A DNA stretch of 5,338 bases from JAPLGZ01 sp038318235. Lineage in GTDB: Bacteria; Chloroflexota; Anaerolineae; Caldilineales; Caldilineaceae. Where the stretch lies: positions 1 through 5,338 of the forward strand of contig JBBQBY010000480.1 of NCBI GenBank assembly GCA_038318235.1. Direction: 5' to 3'. Below are positions 1-5,338 of the stretch, in pieces. How positions within the stretch are numbered: the first letter of the stretch is position 1; the number at the start of each line of letters is the position of its first letter. The notes below the pieces were generated by a model, which saw nothing but the letters and a program-made list of their open reading frames with translations, did no database searches and was not told the DNA's origin. A program made the position numbers and the translations under genes.

Positions 1-87
1 ACCGGTATAGGTGAACAGGTAACAGGCAAACAAGAAGCCAAAGAGCAGAAAAGCGATGCTGCGGTCTCGCGCAGGTATATCATGCAT
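1..87 (-). CDS. N-terminus of a membrane protein, possibly another glycosyltransferase (partial)
   Basis: Only the first 29 codons are in the window; the gene continues past the left edge. The start is ATG at 87-85, the first possible ATG after an in-frame TAA at 102-100. The peptide begins M-H-D-I-P-A-R-D-R and then runs into a hydrophobic segment (about residues 11-27, S-I-A-F-L-L-F-G-F-L-F-A-C-Y-L-F-T) ending Y-T-G. A short charged head followed at once by a membrane helix fits a polytopic protein. The Y-T-G ending resembles the start of large Chloroflexota membrane proteins of the GT39 type, but that is recalled resemblance and 29 residues cannot prove it. It follows the GT87 gene on the same strand, 153 bases downstream, beyond two hairpins. 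No Shine-Dalgarno sequence is visible. It is too short for a firm ORF call, but the frame is open and its composition is convincingly membrane-like. Confidence 0.6.
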   Translation of the reverse strand, partial: MHDIPARDRSIAFLLFGFLFACYLFTYTG

Positions 88-104
88 TAGAATTTTGCGT
101 TATG

Positions 105-134
105 ATTGTAGATATTCATGTTGCGCAGTGGCAG
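105..134 (-). promoter_or_regulatory. Candidate promoter for the partial membrane-protein gene
   Basis: Reading the minus strand, a -10-like TACAAT (110-105, 5 of 6 to consensus) lies 18 bases from a weak -35-like CTGCCA (134-129, 4 of 6). It would start transcription roughly 10-12 bases before the ATG at 87, leaving a very short leader without a Shine-Dalgarno sequence. The position is sensible, but the -35 match is poor and such matches arise by chance. Confidence 0.28.
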
Positions 135-184
135 TATTGAAATGCTGCGGGTGAATTCATTGGTCCAGCCTTGCGCACAACATG

Positions 185-237
185 AGTTAGATAGTTGACT
201 CAGCGATCTAACTACTCGATCCTGCTTAGGATCGAGT
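185..237 (-). terminator. Two abutting hairpins after the glycosyltransferase stop codon, possible terminator
   Basis: Directly beyond the glycosyltransferase TAG (243-241) lie two inverted repeats with no base between them. The first has a perfect 10-bp stem (214-223 with 228-237, arm ACTCGATCCT) and a 4-base loop. The second has a perfect 8-bp stem (185-192 with 206-213, arm AGTTAGAT) and a 13-base loop. Both are read straight from the sequence. The position right after a stop codon and between two transcription units suggests transcript termination or 3'-end protection. No run of U follows on the minus strand, so this is not a canonical intrinsic terminator; it could instead be a protein-binding site or a small repeat element. 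Confidence 0.45.
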
Positions 238-240
238 TGC

Positions 241-2427
241 CTAGCGCGCCACCACATCCAGATTAAACGATAGATGGTCACTGCTTGTTCCATCGGGTAA
301 CGTTAAAGTACGCCGGCCTTTTGCGTCATACAAGCCCACCAACAATTGATAAGTGCCTGGTTGTGCATCGGCCGGAATGGTCAACTGATAAGGATCGCGC
401 ACAAGCTCGTTGGGCGCCCAAGTATTGGTCGGTGAGCGGCCGACGTTTGGCGGGTTATCTTGTTGCGCTACCATTTTGCCAGCCGCATCAAACAATTGCG
501 TGAAGACCGTATAACTGGTCGCCACCGCTTTCTCGGCCTGCCAGTATAGCACCAAATGCAATGCATCGCCTACTTTCGCCGGATCCATTTCATAATGACT
601 TAGCAGAATCGGCCCACCCGTTACCGCAGCCGTGGCCAGCGGCGCACCGGTAAGCCGGATCACGCGTGCCAGATCGCAGCCGCGCGACGTTTGCTCTTCT
701 AAAATATGCACGGCGCGGTCAGCGAAATAATCGCCGGCTTGGGTCGCTAGACCTTTTTGTGTCACCCACCAAAATTCATGCGCCTGGGTCAGTGCTTTTA
801 GTTTGTCCGCAATCACCGCTGCCTGCGGACGGTCATACGGATTATAGCCATCCACCCCACGAATCGTATAGGCGTTGCGCAGCCACGGGTAAAAATCGCG
901 CCACACTTCCGGTTGGTCACTGACAATTGTGCGGTTGGGCCACACGCTTTGGTCGCGCAGATAGGCGATGGTCGTGGCACAGGGCTGTTCCGCCAGGCGC
1001 CGTTCACCATAGGCTTGCACCGCACGTGGCGCGCCGACGATGGCGCCTAGCACGCCGATGATCATCACGCCAACGGCCAGGATGCCGCTGACCTGGCGCA
1101 TCCGTTGTCCAACGTGCGCGGTCGGCCACATTTGACCGAGGAATTCTATCAACAATAAGCTGAGCAACGCCGTCCGCAACAGCACTGTGCCAATCATCAG
1201 CCAATGCTCGTCGGGCAGCAGAATCAAAAAGATGTCAGCTTCTACAAAGTTGAGCAGGCTCAAGAAAATTGCATAGGCCATGCCACGCATCGTGGGTAGC
1301 AGCAAGACGATGAAGGCCAGAATCCAGACCAAAAACTGCGGACTCCAGCCCTTGCTATAGAGAAAAAGCCAGATCACGCTCACCGCGGCAAAAGCGACGG
1401 GCGTGCGCGGTTGCTGCCAGTCATAACGACGAGTGTACAGCCACAAATAGAGCACCGCGAACGCAAGGCCGATCGCGGTCCAGGGCAGATGCGACGTGAA
1501 TTGACCACCTTTGGCCAAGCCAACCAGATTGCGCATATCCACCGGCACCAGCCCAAAGCCATAATAGTTATCAAGCAGCGCCCAGATACTTTGCCAGGGC
1601 GGGCGAATGCTATTGACCCGAAAGCTGCTCAGGGCCAGCGCCGTTTGGCCGCCCACCAGCCAATAACCAAGCCCGATGATCGTGACCAGAAAAATCAAGC
1701 CATAGAGCAGTGGCCGTCCAATATTGCCCGCCGCTTTGGGCTTGAACCATTCCTGGCGCAGGGCTGTCCAACTGAGCCGCCCGCCCAGCCAGCGCACGCC
1801 AATCGGCACCAACACGGCTGGTGTCAACTTGGTCAAAAACCCCAATGCGGCGGCCAGCACACTGCCGATCCACGCCCAGCGTCGCGTGCTCAATAATAGA
1901 TCCAACCCCAGCAACATAAAAAAGAGCGGCATCGCCTCAAACCAGCCGGTTAGGGTGTAGACGGGCGTAAAGAGTAGGGCGTATAGGAGTGCGGAGTGTG
2001 GAATGTGGGATGCAGAATCGACACGCGCTTCGCGCCCACTCCCCACTCCGCACAGATTTAGTTTCTGCGCAAGGCGGTAAATTAGAATAAAATTGCCGCT
2101 CTCGAAAACGAGCATTGCCAGGCCGAAGAGTATATGGAAGAAGAGGCGCGGTTCGATCCAAGGGGGGATGCGGCTAGATAATTCGAAAATCGGCAGCATT
2201 AGCGCGGGGAAGAGTGGCGGATAGGCCGTCCACAAGTTCTCGAAGGTGTGGTAGCCCATCGGGATCAATTGGCCCCAAGTGGCATAGAAATCGTAGTCCG
2301 AGAAATCGGTGATAAAACCACCGGGGCGAAAGAGCAGAATTGTCAACAGGCGAAAGCTGACAAACAGGCAAAAGATCAGGATGAAGGTGTAATGACGGCG
2401 GTAGACCGCGGACAGCTTTGCCAGCAT
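241..2427 (-). CDS. GT-C membrane glycosyltransferase, GT87 / DUF2029-like, with C-terminal beta-sandwich domain
   Basis: A 728-residue polytopic protein, probably transferring a sugar from a polyprenyl-phosphate donor on the outer face of the membrane. About ten to twelve hydrophobic segments fill residues 13-466. Family-like marks: an acidic first loop after the first helix (T-D-F-S-D-Y-D-F-Y, 40-48, where GT-C enzymes keep a catalytic Asp), A-Y-P-P-L-F-P (68-74), T-K-L-T-P (199-203) and S-P-Q-F-L-V-W (362-368). Residues about 480-600 form a soluble extracytoplasmic region. Residues about 605-728 look like an Ig-like beta-sandwich (L-V-L-Y-W-Q-A, then P-G-T-Y-Q-L-L-V-G-L-Y-D). ATG at 2427 starts 6 bases after the flippase-like stop, with AAAGG overlapping that stop at short spacing, so translational coupling is likely. 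Residues 125-148 come from an in-frame repeat. GT87 is the best fit; GT39 or another GT-C family is the alternative. Acceptor and sugar are unknown. Confidence 0.85.
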   Translation of the reverse strand: MLAKLSAVYRRHYTFILIFCLFVSFRLLTILLFRPGGFITDFSDYDFYATWGQLIPMGYHTFENLWTAYPPLFPALMLPIFELSSRIPPWIEPRLFFHILFGLAMLVFESGNFILIYRLAQKLNLCGVGSGREARVDSASHIPHSALLYALLFTPVYTLTGWFEAMPLFFMLLGLDLLLSTRRWAWIGSVLAAALGFLTKLTPAVLVPIGVRWLGGRLSWTALRQEWFKPKAAGNIGRPLLYGLIFLVTIIGLGYWLVGGQTALALSSFRVNSIRPPWQSIWALLDNYYGFGLVPVDMRNLVGLAKGGQFTSHLPWTAIGLAFAVLYLWLYTRRYDWQQPRTPVAFAAVSVIWLFLYSKGWSPQFLVWILAFIVLLLPTMRGMAYAIFLSLLNFVEADIFLILLPDEHWLMIGTVLLRTALLSLLLIEFLGQMWPTAHVGQRMRQVSGILAVGVMIIGVLGAIVGAPRAVQAYGERRLAEQPCATTIAYLRDQSVWPNRTIVSDQPEVWRDFYPWLRNAYTIRGVDGYNPYDRPQAAVIADKLKALTQAHEFWWVTQKGLATQAGDYFADRAVHILEEQTSRGCDLARVIRLTGAPLATAAVTGGPILLSHYEMDPAKVGDALHLVLYWQAEKAVATSYTVFTQLFDAAGKMVAQQDNPPNVGRSPTNTWAPNELVRDPYQLTIPADAQPGTYQLLVGLYDAKGRRTLTLPDGTSSDHLSFNLDVVAR
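1986..2053. repeat. Heptamer-based inverted repeat inserted in frame in the glycosyltransferase gene
   Basis: The plus strand shows four consecutive degenerate heptamers, GGAGTGC, GGAGTGT, GGAATGT and GGGATGC (1986-2013). After a spacer containing CGCG-CTT-CGCG (2024-2034), the same heptamer pattern returns in inverted orientation at 2035-2053. The outer arms match perfectly over 10 bp (GTGCGGAGTG at 1989-1998, CACTCCGCAC at 2044-2053) and pair imperfectly further in. On the coding strand it is in frame without a stop and encodes residues 125-148 (L-C-G-V-G-S-G-R-E-A-R, then V-D-S-A-S-H-I-P-H-S-A-L-L), between membrane segments ending near 123 and starting near 146. Low complexity and a location in a loop suggest an inserted palindromic element. 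No clear target duplication is visible. Confidence 0.75.
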
Positions 2428-2433
2428 GTACCT

Positions 2434-3501
2434 TTATTTTCCAATCCTAGAAGATGAGTTCACAGGTGATTTTTGTGTGAGCAACCATTGCCCAAAACCA
2501 GCGGCAAAGGTAATAACGCCCGTGAAGAGTAAAAAGCTCCAGTAGCTGATCGCCCGATTGACCAACACAGCGGCGGCTACGTTAAAACCGGGCAATTTGA
2601 GCAGGCTTAGCAGCGCAGCGTTGACCGTCTCGATCTGGCCGATGCCGCCGGGGGTCAAAGGCACAACCGCAAATACGTCTACCGTCAACGCAATAAAGGC
2701 CGCGCGACCAAAAGGCAATAACACCCCTAAACTCCATACACATAACCACATGAGCAGGGCATCACAGAGCCAAATGTAAAGACTCTCGATCACGAGCAGC
2801 AGCGCGATCCCTGGTTGACGCAAGAGGACGCGTAGGCTTTCTACCAACTGCGCTGCAAAATTGAGCAAAGTTTGCCAAAAACGATGGGTCGACCAGCGGC
2901 GCAGCCAATCTAATAACGCGGGCGTGACCAGGAGCGCCACGCCCAAAAATACCAGCCCCCCAATTCCAACGCCATAGGCGGTTAGCACCCAGCCCGGCAA
3001 TTGGGCGCGCAAGACCAGCAACCCAAAACTGGCGCCCAAGGCCAAAATCGCCAGCAGATCAAGCACCCGTTCCAACACAATCGAGCCCAACGCATCGGCC
3101 ACCGGCACCGCTGCATGATCGGGCGCCGACAAACGCAGCACGCCGACCCGCATCACATCACCGGCGCGTGCTGGCAACAGAGCGCTGACGAACCAGCCGG
3201 CCAGCAACAAGGTGGTGACAAAGCGCCAGGTCAGCTTGTGCCCCATTGTGCGCAAGAGTTGTTGCCAGCGTAGACCACGCACGGCAAAACCGCTGTAATG
3301 AATGAGGATCGCCAAGACCAGCAAGCGCCAATTAACATGCGCCAACGCGCGGATCGCCTCACGCCCGCCACCGAGCACCAATAGCAGCACCAGGGTCAAA
3401 ACACCCGCGCCGACCAGCAAGATGAGGCGTTTGCGGTTCAAAGCCAGCGCCGCAAAATTGGGAAACCGCGCCCCTGTGACCTCCTGTGCGTCAGTTTCCA
3501 C
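2434..3501 (-). CDS. Flippase-like integral membrane protein (LPG_synthase_TM / UPF0104 family)
   Basis: A polytopic protein of 355 residues from the chosen start. Family features: R-G-L-R-W-Q-Q-L-L after the second helix (76-84), P-A-R-A-G-D-V-M-R (110-118), L-E-R-V-L-D-L (143-149) and T-P-G-G-I-G-Q-I-E (283-291). These mark the membrane domain shared with the flippase part of MprF and with AglD-type proteins; members are thought to move or handle lipid-linked intermediates, but most are uncharacterised. I chose GTG at 3501 because AGGGAG lies 7 bases upstream. An ATG at 3564 would add 21 residues, lacks a visible ribosome site and would overlap the acetyltransferase by 74 bases instead of 11. 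No soluble LPG-synthase (acyltransferase) domain is attached, so this is not a full MprF. It is sandwiched between acetyltransferase and glycosyltransferase genes, which supports an envelope-glycan role. The family call is firm, the substrate unknown. Confidence 0.87.
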   Translation of the reverse strand: METDAQEVTGARFPNFAALALNRKRLILLVGAGVLTLVLLLVLGGGREAIRALAHVNWRLLVLAILIHYSGFAVRGLRWQQLLRTMGHKLTWRFVTTLLLAGWFVSALLPARAGDVMRVGVLRLSAPDHAAVPVADALGSIVLERVLDLLAILALGASFGLLVLRAQLPGWVLTAYGVGIGGLVFLGVALLVTPALLDWLRRWSTHRFWQTLLNFAAQLVESLRVLLRQPGIALLLVIESLYIWLCDALLMWLCVWSLGVLLPFGRAAFIALTVDVFAVVPLTPGGIGQIETVNAALLSLLKLPGFNVAAAVLVNRAISYWSFLLFTGVITFAAGFGQWLLTQKSPVNSSSRIGK

Positions 3502-4165
3502 TCGACATCTCCCTGGCATCCACTGGTGCAATGGCCAACTGGTAGCTGCACATCGCGCGTCCATACAAATTGAATGGACGCGCTAACCTAAATTGATGGC
3601 GTTCATAAAACCGGCGCGCGCCGGCATTGTCGGCGTCCACCGTCACATCCAGCCAACGGATCTGGCGCAGGCTGCATTCGGCCAACAACGCTTGCAGCAA
3701 TTGCGCGCCGATGCCCTGGCTGCGAACTGCTGGCGCCACCATGATCGACAGCAATTCAGCCGTTGCGCCAGGGGTTTTCCCCTGATCCTGCTTGACGAGA
3801 AATGGATAGAGGAGGGTCTGGAGGCTGCGCAAAATCAGGGTTGGTTGGCGCGCGAATCGCACGCACAATGGCGGCAAGAATTGATGGATACGGCGCGTGC
3901 CCATTTCGGCAAAAAGGCGGCCAACATTGGTCGTCGCACTGACGAAACCGGTGACAAGTGCGGAATCTAAAACATGATTGGGGGCAACAGTCTGGCTGTG
4001 ATCTATGGCGGTATAACCGAAGCCAATCGACAATTCTGGGAGGGCGCGATAGAGCACTGTTAACACATCTGGACCCAAACTGGTCAAGAAGGTGCCTGGC
4101 TGGCCGGCAATATGCAGCCGCGCCGCTGCTTCGGCATGGGCGCGCGAAAGTTTCACAATCGTCAT
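3491..4165 (-). CDS. GNAT-family N-acetyltransferase
   Basis: A 224-residue protein from ATG at 4165. The C-terminal half carries the GNAT acetyl-CoA fold: motif A at about 137-163 (A-E-L-L-S-I-M-V-A-P, then R-S-Q-G-I-G, 148-153, the pyrophosphate-binding loop) and motif B at about 172-187 (L-D-V-T-V-D-A-D-N, then A-G-A-R-R-F-Y-E). The N-terminal part (I-A-G-Q-P-G-T-F-L-T-S-L-G near 19-31; V-T-G-F-V at 71-75) resembles roughly 200-residue GNATs that I recall from polysaccharide loci, so the acceptor may be an amino sugar; that is inference. A TTG at 4183 would add six residues (F-free, C-Y-N-I-W type) but falls within the probable promoter, so ATG is preferred. It heads the likely operon and overlaps the flippase-like gene by 11 bases. 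The GNAT assignment is strong, the substrate unknown. Confidence 0.85.
   Translation of the reverse strand: MTIVKLSRAHAEAAARLHIAGQPGTFLTSLGPDVLTVLYRALPELSIGFGYTAIDHSQTVAPNHVLDSALVTGFVSATTNVGRLFAEMGTRRIHQFLPPLCVRFARQPTLILRSLQTLLYPFLVKQDQGKTPGATAELLSIMVAPAVRSQGIGAQLLQALLAECSLRQIRWLDVTVDADNAGARRFYERHQFRLARPFNLYGRAMCSYQLAIAPVDAREMSSGN
3509..3514 (-). promoter_or_regulatory. Shine-Dalgarno AGGGAG deciding the GTG start of the flippase-like gene
   Basis: On the minus strand AGGGAG is followed by 7 bases and GTG (3501-3499). It lies inside the 3' end of the acetyltransferase gene, 16 bases before its TGA, so ribosomes finishing the upstream gene would stop almost on top of it. The longer ATG start at 3564 has no comparable site. 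Confidence 0.6.
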
Positions 4166-4171
4166 CCAAAT

Positions 4172-4180
4172 ATTGTAACA
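4172..4180 (-). promoter_or_regulatory. Extended -10 promoter, probably giving a leaderless acetyltransferase mRNA
   Basis: The minus strand reads TGTTACAAT (4180-4172): TG, one base, then TACAAT, an extended -10 element one base off consensus. Six bases (ATTTGG) separate it from the ATG at 4165, placing the expected transcription start on or next to the A of the start codon. The -35 region is poor (about 3 of 6 at 17 bases), as is common for extended -10 promoters. No Shine-Dalgarno sequence precedes the ATG, which agrees with leaderless translation. Confidence 0.45.
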
Positions 4181-4238
4181 CAACCCAAAATGGATGGCGT
4201 ATTATCGGGCGGGTCGGGATCGGAAGCGTTGTGGCATT

Positions 4239-4374
4239 GGGAACCAGACCCCTCCCGCGTCCAATGGACATCTGGAAGCGCCGTGGGTGGACAGACGAAA
4301 TATCCCCTTCCGTCCCGTGACACAGGCTCACTCCCAGCAGGGGAGGGCGGGGGGAGAGGTCTGGCCTGGTTCCC
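4239..4374. repeat. GC-rich intergenic element with imperfect inverted terminal repeats
   Basis: GGGAACCAG (4239-4247) is matched perfectly in inverted orientation by CTGGTTCCC (4366-4374). Just inside, AGACCCCTCCC (4246-4256) echoes the inverse of GGGGAGAGGTCT (4351-4362) with small indels. Between them are a short hairpin (CTCCC, 5-base loop, GGGAG; 4331-4345), an 11-base odd palindrome (GTCCAATGGAC, 4259-4269) and a G-rich run. No convincing gene is present in 4166-4376. The arrangement resembles a small non-coding palindromic element of the kind scattered between bacterial genes, but only one copy is in the window and mobility is not shown. Confidence 0.45.
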
Positions 4375-4399
4375 CATCATTCAATCAATGATTGGAACC
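4368..4399 (-). terminator. Two-part hairpin straddling the stop codon of the secreted-protein gene
   Basis: GGTTCC (4368-4373) pairs with GGAACC (4394-4399). After a 2-by-1 internal mismatch, ATCATT (4376-4381) pairs with AATGAT (4387-4392) around a 5-base loop. The stem therefore totals 12 bp and contains the TGA stop (4379-4377). A 3'-end role for the upstream transcript is plausible, but there is no U-run after it and a stem across a stop codon is unusual for a terminator. Its lower arm overlaps the terminal repeat of the neighbouring element, so the two pairings would compete. Confidence 0.4.
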
Positions 4400-5282
4400 C
4401 GAACCACCAATCTTTGCGCGAGCGGGGGTCTAAGAATGAACCAGTATCCCGGATTGCCACTTTAATGTTGGCACCGGTAGCGATGCCAAAGCGCTCGTTT
4501 TGCTGCAAGGCCGGCAACTGTGATCGCCCGGCAGCGTCTAGCTGATTGTATAAGGCCAATAACGCGGGATCGACGGTAATATCTTCTAGCTGCACGACAT
4601 AACCAATCGCTGGCGTATCCTGGCGCGTATAGGTAAATGTGATCCGTTGTGCCTCGGCGTAGAGCACGAGCACTTTGTAGCCACCGCCGAAAATTTCACC
4701 ATTACGCGTGGGGATGAACAAGGGTTCTCCAGGCGTCGTCGCGACTTCGATCAGCGTCACCTCCGGTTCGGTCAGCAGCCCGCCGCGACAGCCATGCGGG
4801 CCGCAACCCCAGTTCCAATCATACACTTGATAAGTGCCGACAAACGTCGGCAGGCGCGGCGGACTGAATAAACCGATCAGTTGCGGGGCATCGGGATCAA
4901 CGTCGCCATTGATGTCCACCAGGGTGAGCGCCGCGGTAATACTGATATAGCCACGCAAAGCAAGATTCAAGTCGCCATTGATCGCCGCGGGGTGGTCAAC
5001 CGGTGGCCCCATGACTGGGATAGCATCAAATACCCGATCGCTGATCGCCTGTGGATTCACACTGATCAAAGGGAGATAAAGCGCTTGATTCGGAATCGTG
5101 CCCGGCGGTAGCGTACCGCTGGATGACCCAGTGGCCGGATCGGATAACCCAGCCGGTGTCGCCTGCGCATAGGTGCGATGCGTCAAGCCGCTTAAAATTA
5201 GCATCAACACAAAAATAGCCCCAAAAATTACCCGTTTAAAAAAGACATGGCCTTTGATTGCCTGAATCGTGGGCGTGTTCAC
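4377..5282 (-). CDS. Secreted protein of unknown function with conserved RSRKDWW C-terminus
   Basis: A 301-residue protein starting with GTG at 5282. The start is fixed by AAAGGAG 6 bases upstream and by an in-frame TAA before it. Residues 1-41 form a Sec-type signal peptide: lysine/arginine head, hydrophobic core about 18-32, A-Q-A cleavage site at 39-41. A low-complexity linker (about 42-66) leads to Y-L-P-L-I (69-73), L-N-L-A-L-R-G-Y (105-112), the acidic loop D-I-N-G-D-V-D-P-D (123-131, calcium-loop-like spacing), a Cys pair C-G-P-H-G-C (160-165), V-L-V-L-Y-A (204-209), I-T-F-T-Y-T-R (214-220) and V-A-I-R-D-T-G-S-F-L-D-P-R-S-R-K-D-W-W (275-293). I recall this last block from Chloroflexota hypothetical proteins, but know no function. 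It is probably exported and cell-surface associated. A promoter-bearing gap separates it from the glycosyltransferase operon, so a functional link is uncertain. Confidence 0.82.
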   Translation of the reverse strand: MNTPTIQAIKGHVFFKRVIFGAIFVLMLILSGLTHRTYAQATPAGLSDPATGSSSGTLPPGTIPNQALYLPLISVNPQAISDRVFDAIPVMGPPVDHPAAINGDLNLALRGYISITAALTLVDINGDVDPDAPQLIGLFSPPRLPTFVGTYQVYDWNWGCGPHGCRGGLLTEPEVTLIEVATTPGEPLFIPTRNGEIFGGGYKVLVLYAEAQRITFTYTRQDTPAIGYVVQLEDITVDPALLALYNQLDAAGRSQLPALQQNERFGIATGANIKVAIRDTGSFLDPRSRKDWWFGFQSLIE

Positions 5283-5288
5283 AGTCTG

Positions 5289-5295
5289 CTCCTTT
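5289..5295 (-). promoter_or_regulatory. Strong Shine-Dalgarno AAAGGAG for the GTG-started secreted protein
   Basis: On the minus strand AAAGGAG is separated by 6 bases (CAGACT) from GTG at 5282-5280. The next in-frame methionine is inside the signal-peptide core at residue 27, so GTG is the only sensible start. The remaining bases to the window edge show no convincing promoter. Confidence 0.7.
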
Positions 5296-5338
5296 GGTTA
5301 GAAATGGTTCGCAGCCAACGGTGGGCAGGGAAGAGAGG

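Noticed and set aside
87..293. 68-codon open frame on the minus strand between the glycosyltransferase and the next gene
   Set aside because: It begins inside the glycosyltransferase 3' end, runs through the two hairpins and has no recognisable motif or ribosome site.
1411..1896. 161-codon open frame on the plus strand
   Set aside because: It lies wholly antisense to the membrane core of the glycosyltransferase, has a Gln/Pro/Arg-rich composition typical of the complement of hydrophobic coding sequence, and shows no domain or ribosome site.
2434..3501. Full lysyl-phosphatidylglycerol synthase (MprF)
   Set aside because: Only the membrane domain is present; the soluble aminoacyl-transfer domain that follows in MprF is absent and the next gene is a glycosyltransferase.
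3611..3624. Perfect 14-bp palindrome CCGGCGCGCGCCGG
   Set aside because: It falls exactly on the conserved A-G-A-R-R stretch of GNAT motif B, where GC-rich Ala, Gly and Arg codons give such palindromes by chance.
3593..3970. 125-codon open frame on the plus strand
   Set aside because: Antisense shadow of the acetyltransferase, whose own frame carries clear GNAT motifs.
4112..4465. Plus-strand open frames over the intergenic region (117 codons and smaller)
   Set aside because: They cross the GC-rich repeats and overlap two convincing minus-strand genes; composition is low complexity with no domain signal.
4835..4852. Hairpin with perfect 7-bp stem TGCCGAC and loop AAAC inside the secreted-protein gene
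   Set aside because: Well inside a coding region, no second copy seen, and explained by ordinary codons for L-P-T-F-V-G-T; too weak alone to call a site.

Overview
The window most likely comes from a member of the Chloroflexota (Anaerolineae/Caldilineae-like). This is inferred from protein style, not from any marker gene. A GT87-type membrane glycosyltransferase carries a C-terminal beta-sandwich of a kind I associate with that phylum, and a secreted protein ends in an R-D-T-G-S-F-L-D-P-R-S-R-K-D-W-W block that I recall from Chloroflexota hypothetical proteins. Base composition is moderately GC-rich and coding density is high.

Every gene I can support lies on the minus strand, so the biological order runs from the right edge to the left. 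(1) 5282-4377: a secreted protein of unknown function with a signal peptide and a strong ribosome binding site. (2) 4376-4166: an intergenic stretch holding a hairpin that straddles the upstream stop codon, GC-rich imperfect inverted repeats, and a probable extended -10 promoter so close to the next ATG that the mRNA may be leaderless. (3) 4165-3491: a GNAT acetyltransferase. (4) 3501-2434: a flippase-like integral membrane protein (LPG_synthase_TM / UPF0104 family), overlapping the acetyltransferase by 11 bases. (5) 2427-241: a 728-residue GT-C glycosyltransferase, 6 bases further on. (6) 240-88: an intergenic stretch with two abutting hairpins and a weak promoter candidate. (7) 87-1: the first 29 codons of another membrane protein, cut by the window edge.

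Genes 3, 4 and 5 look like one operon. The combination of a GNAT acetyltransferase, a flippase-like protein and a polyprenyl-phosphate-sugar-type GT-C enzyme suggests assembly or modification of a cell-envelope glycolipid or glycan. The product cannot be read from the sequence. No transposase, CRISPR array, tRNA or rRNA was recognised.

The most unusual feature is a patch of degenerate heptamers arranged as an inverted repeat, lying in frame inside the glycosyltransferase gene (1986-2053). It adds about 24 low-complexity residues to a loop between membrane segments and looks like an inserted repeat element that the protein tolerated.
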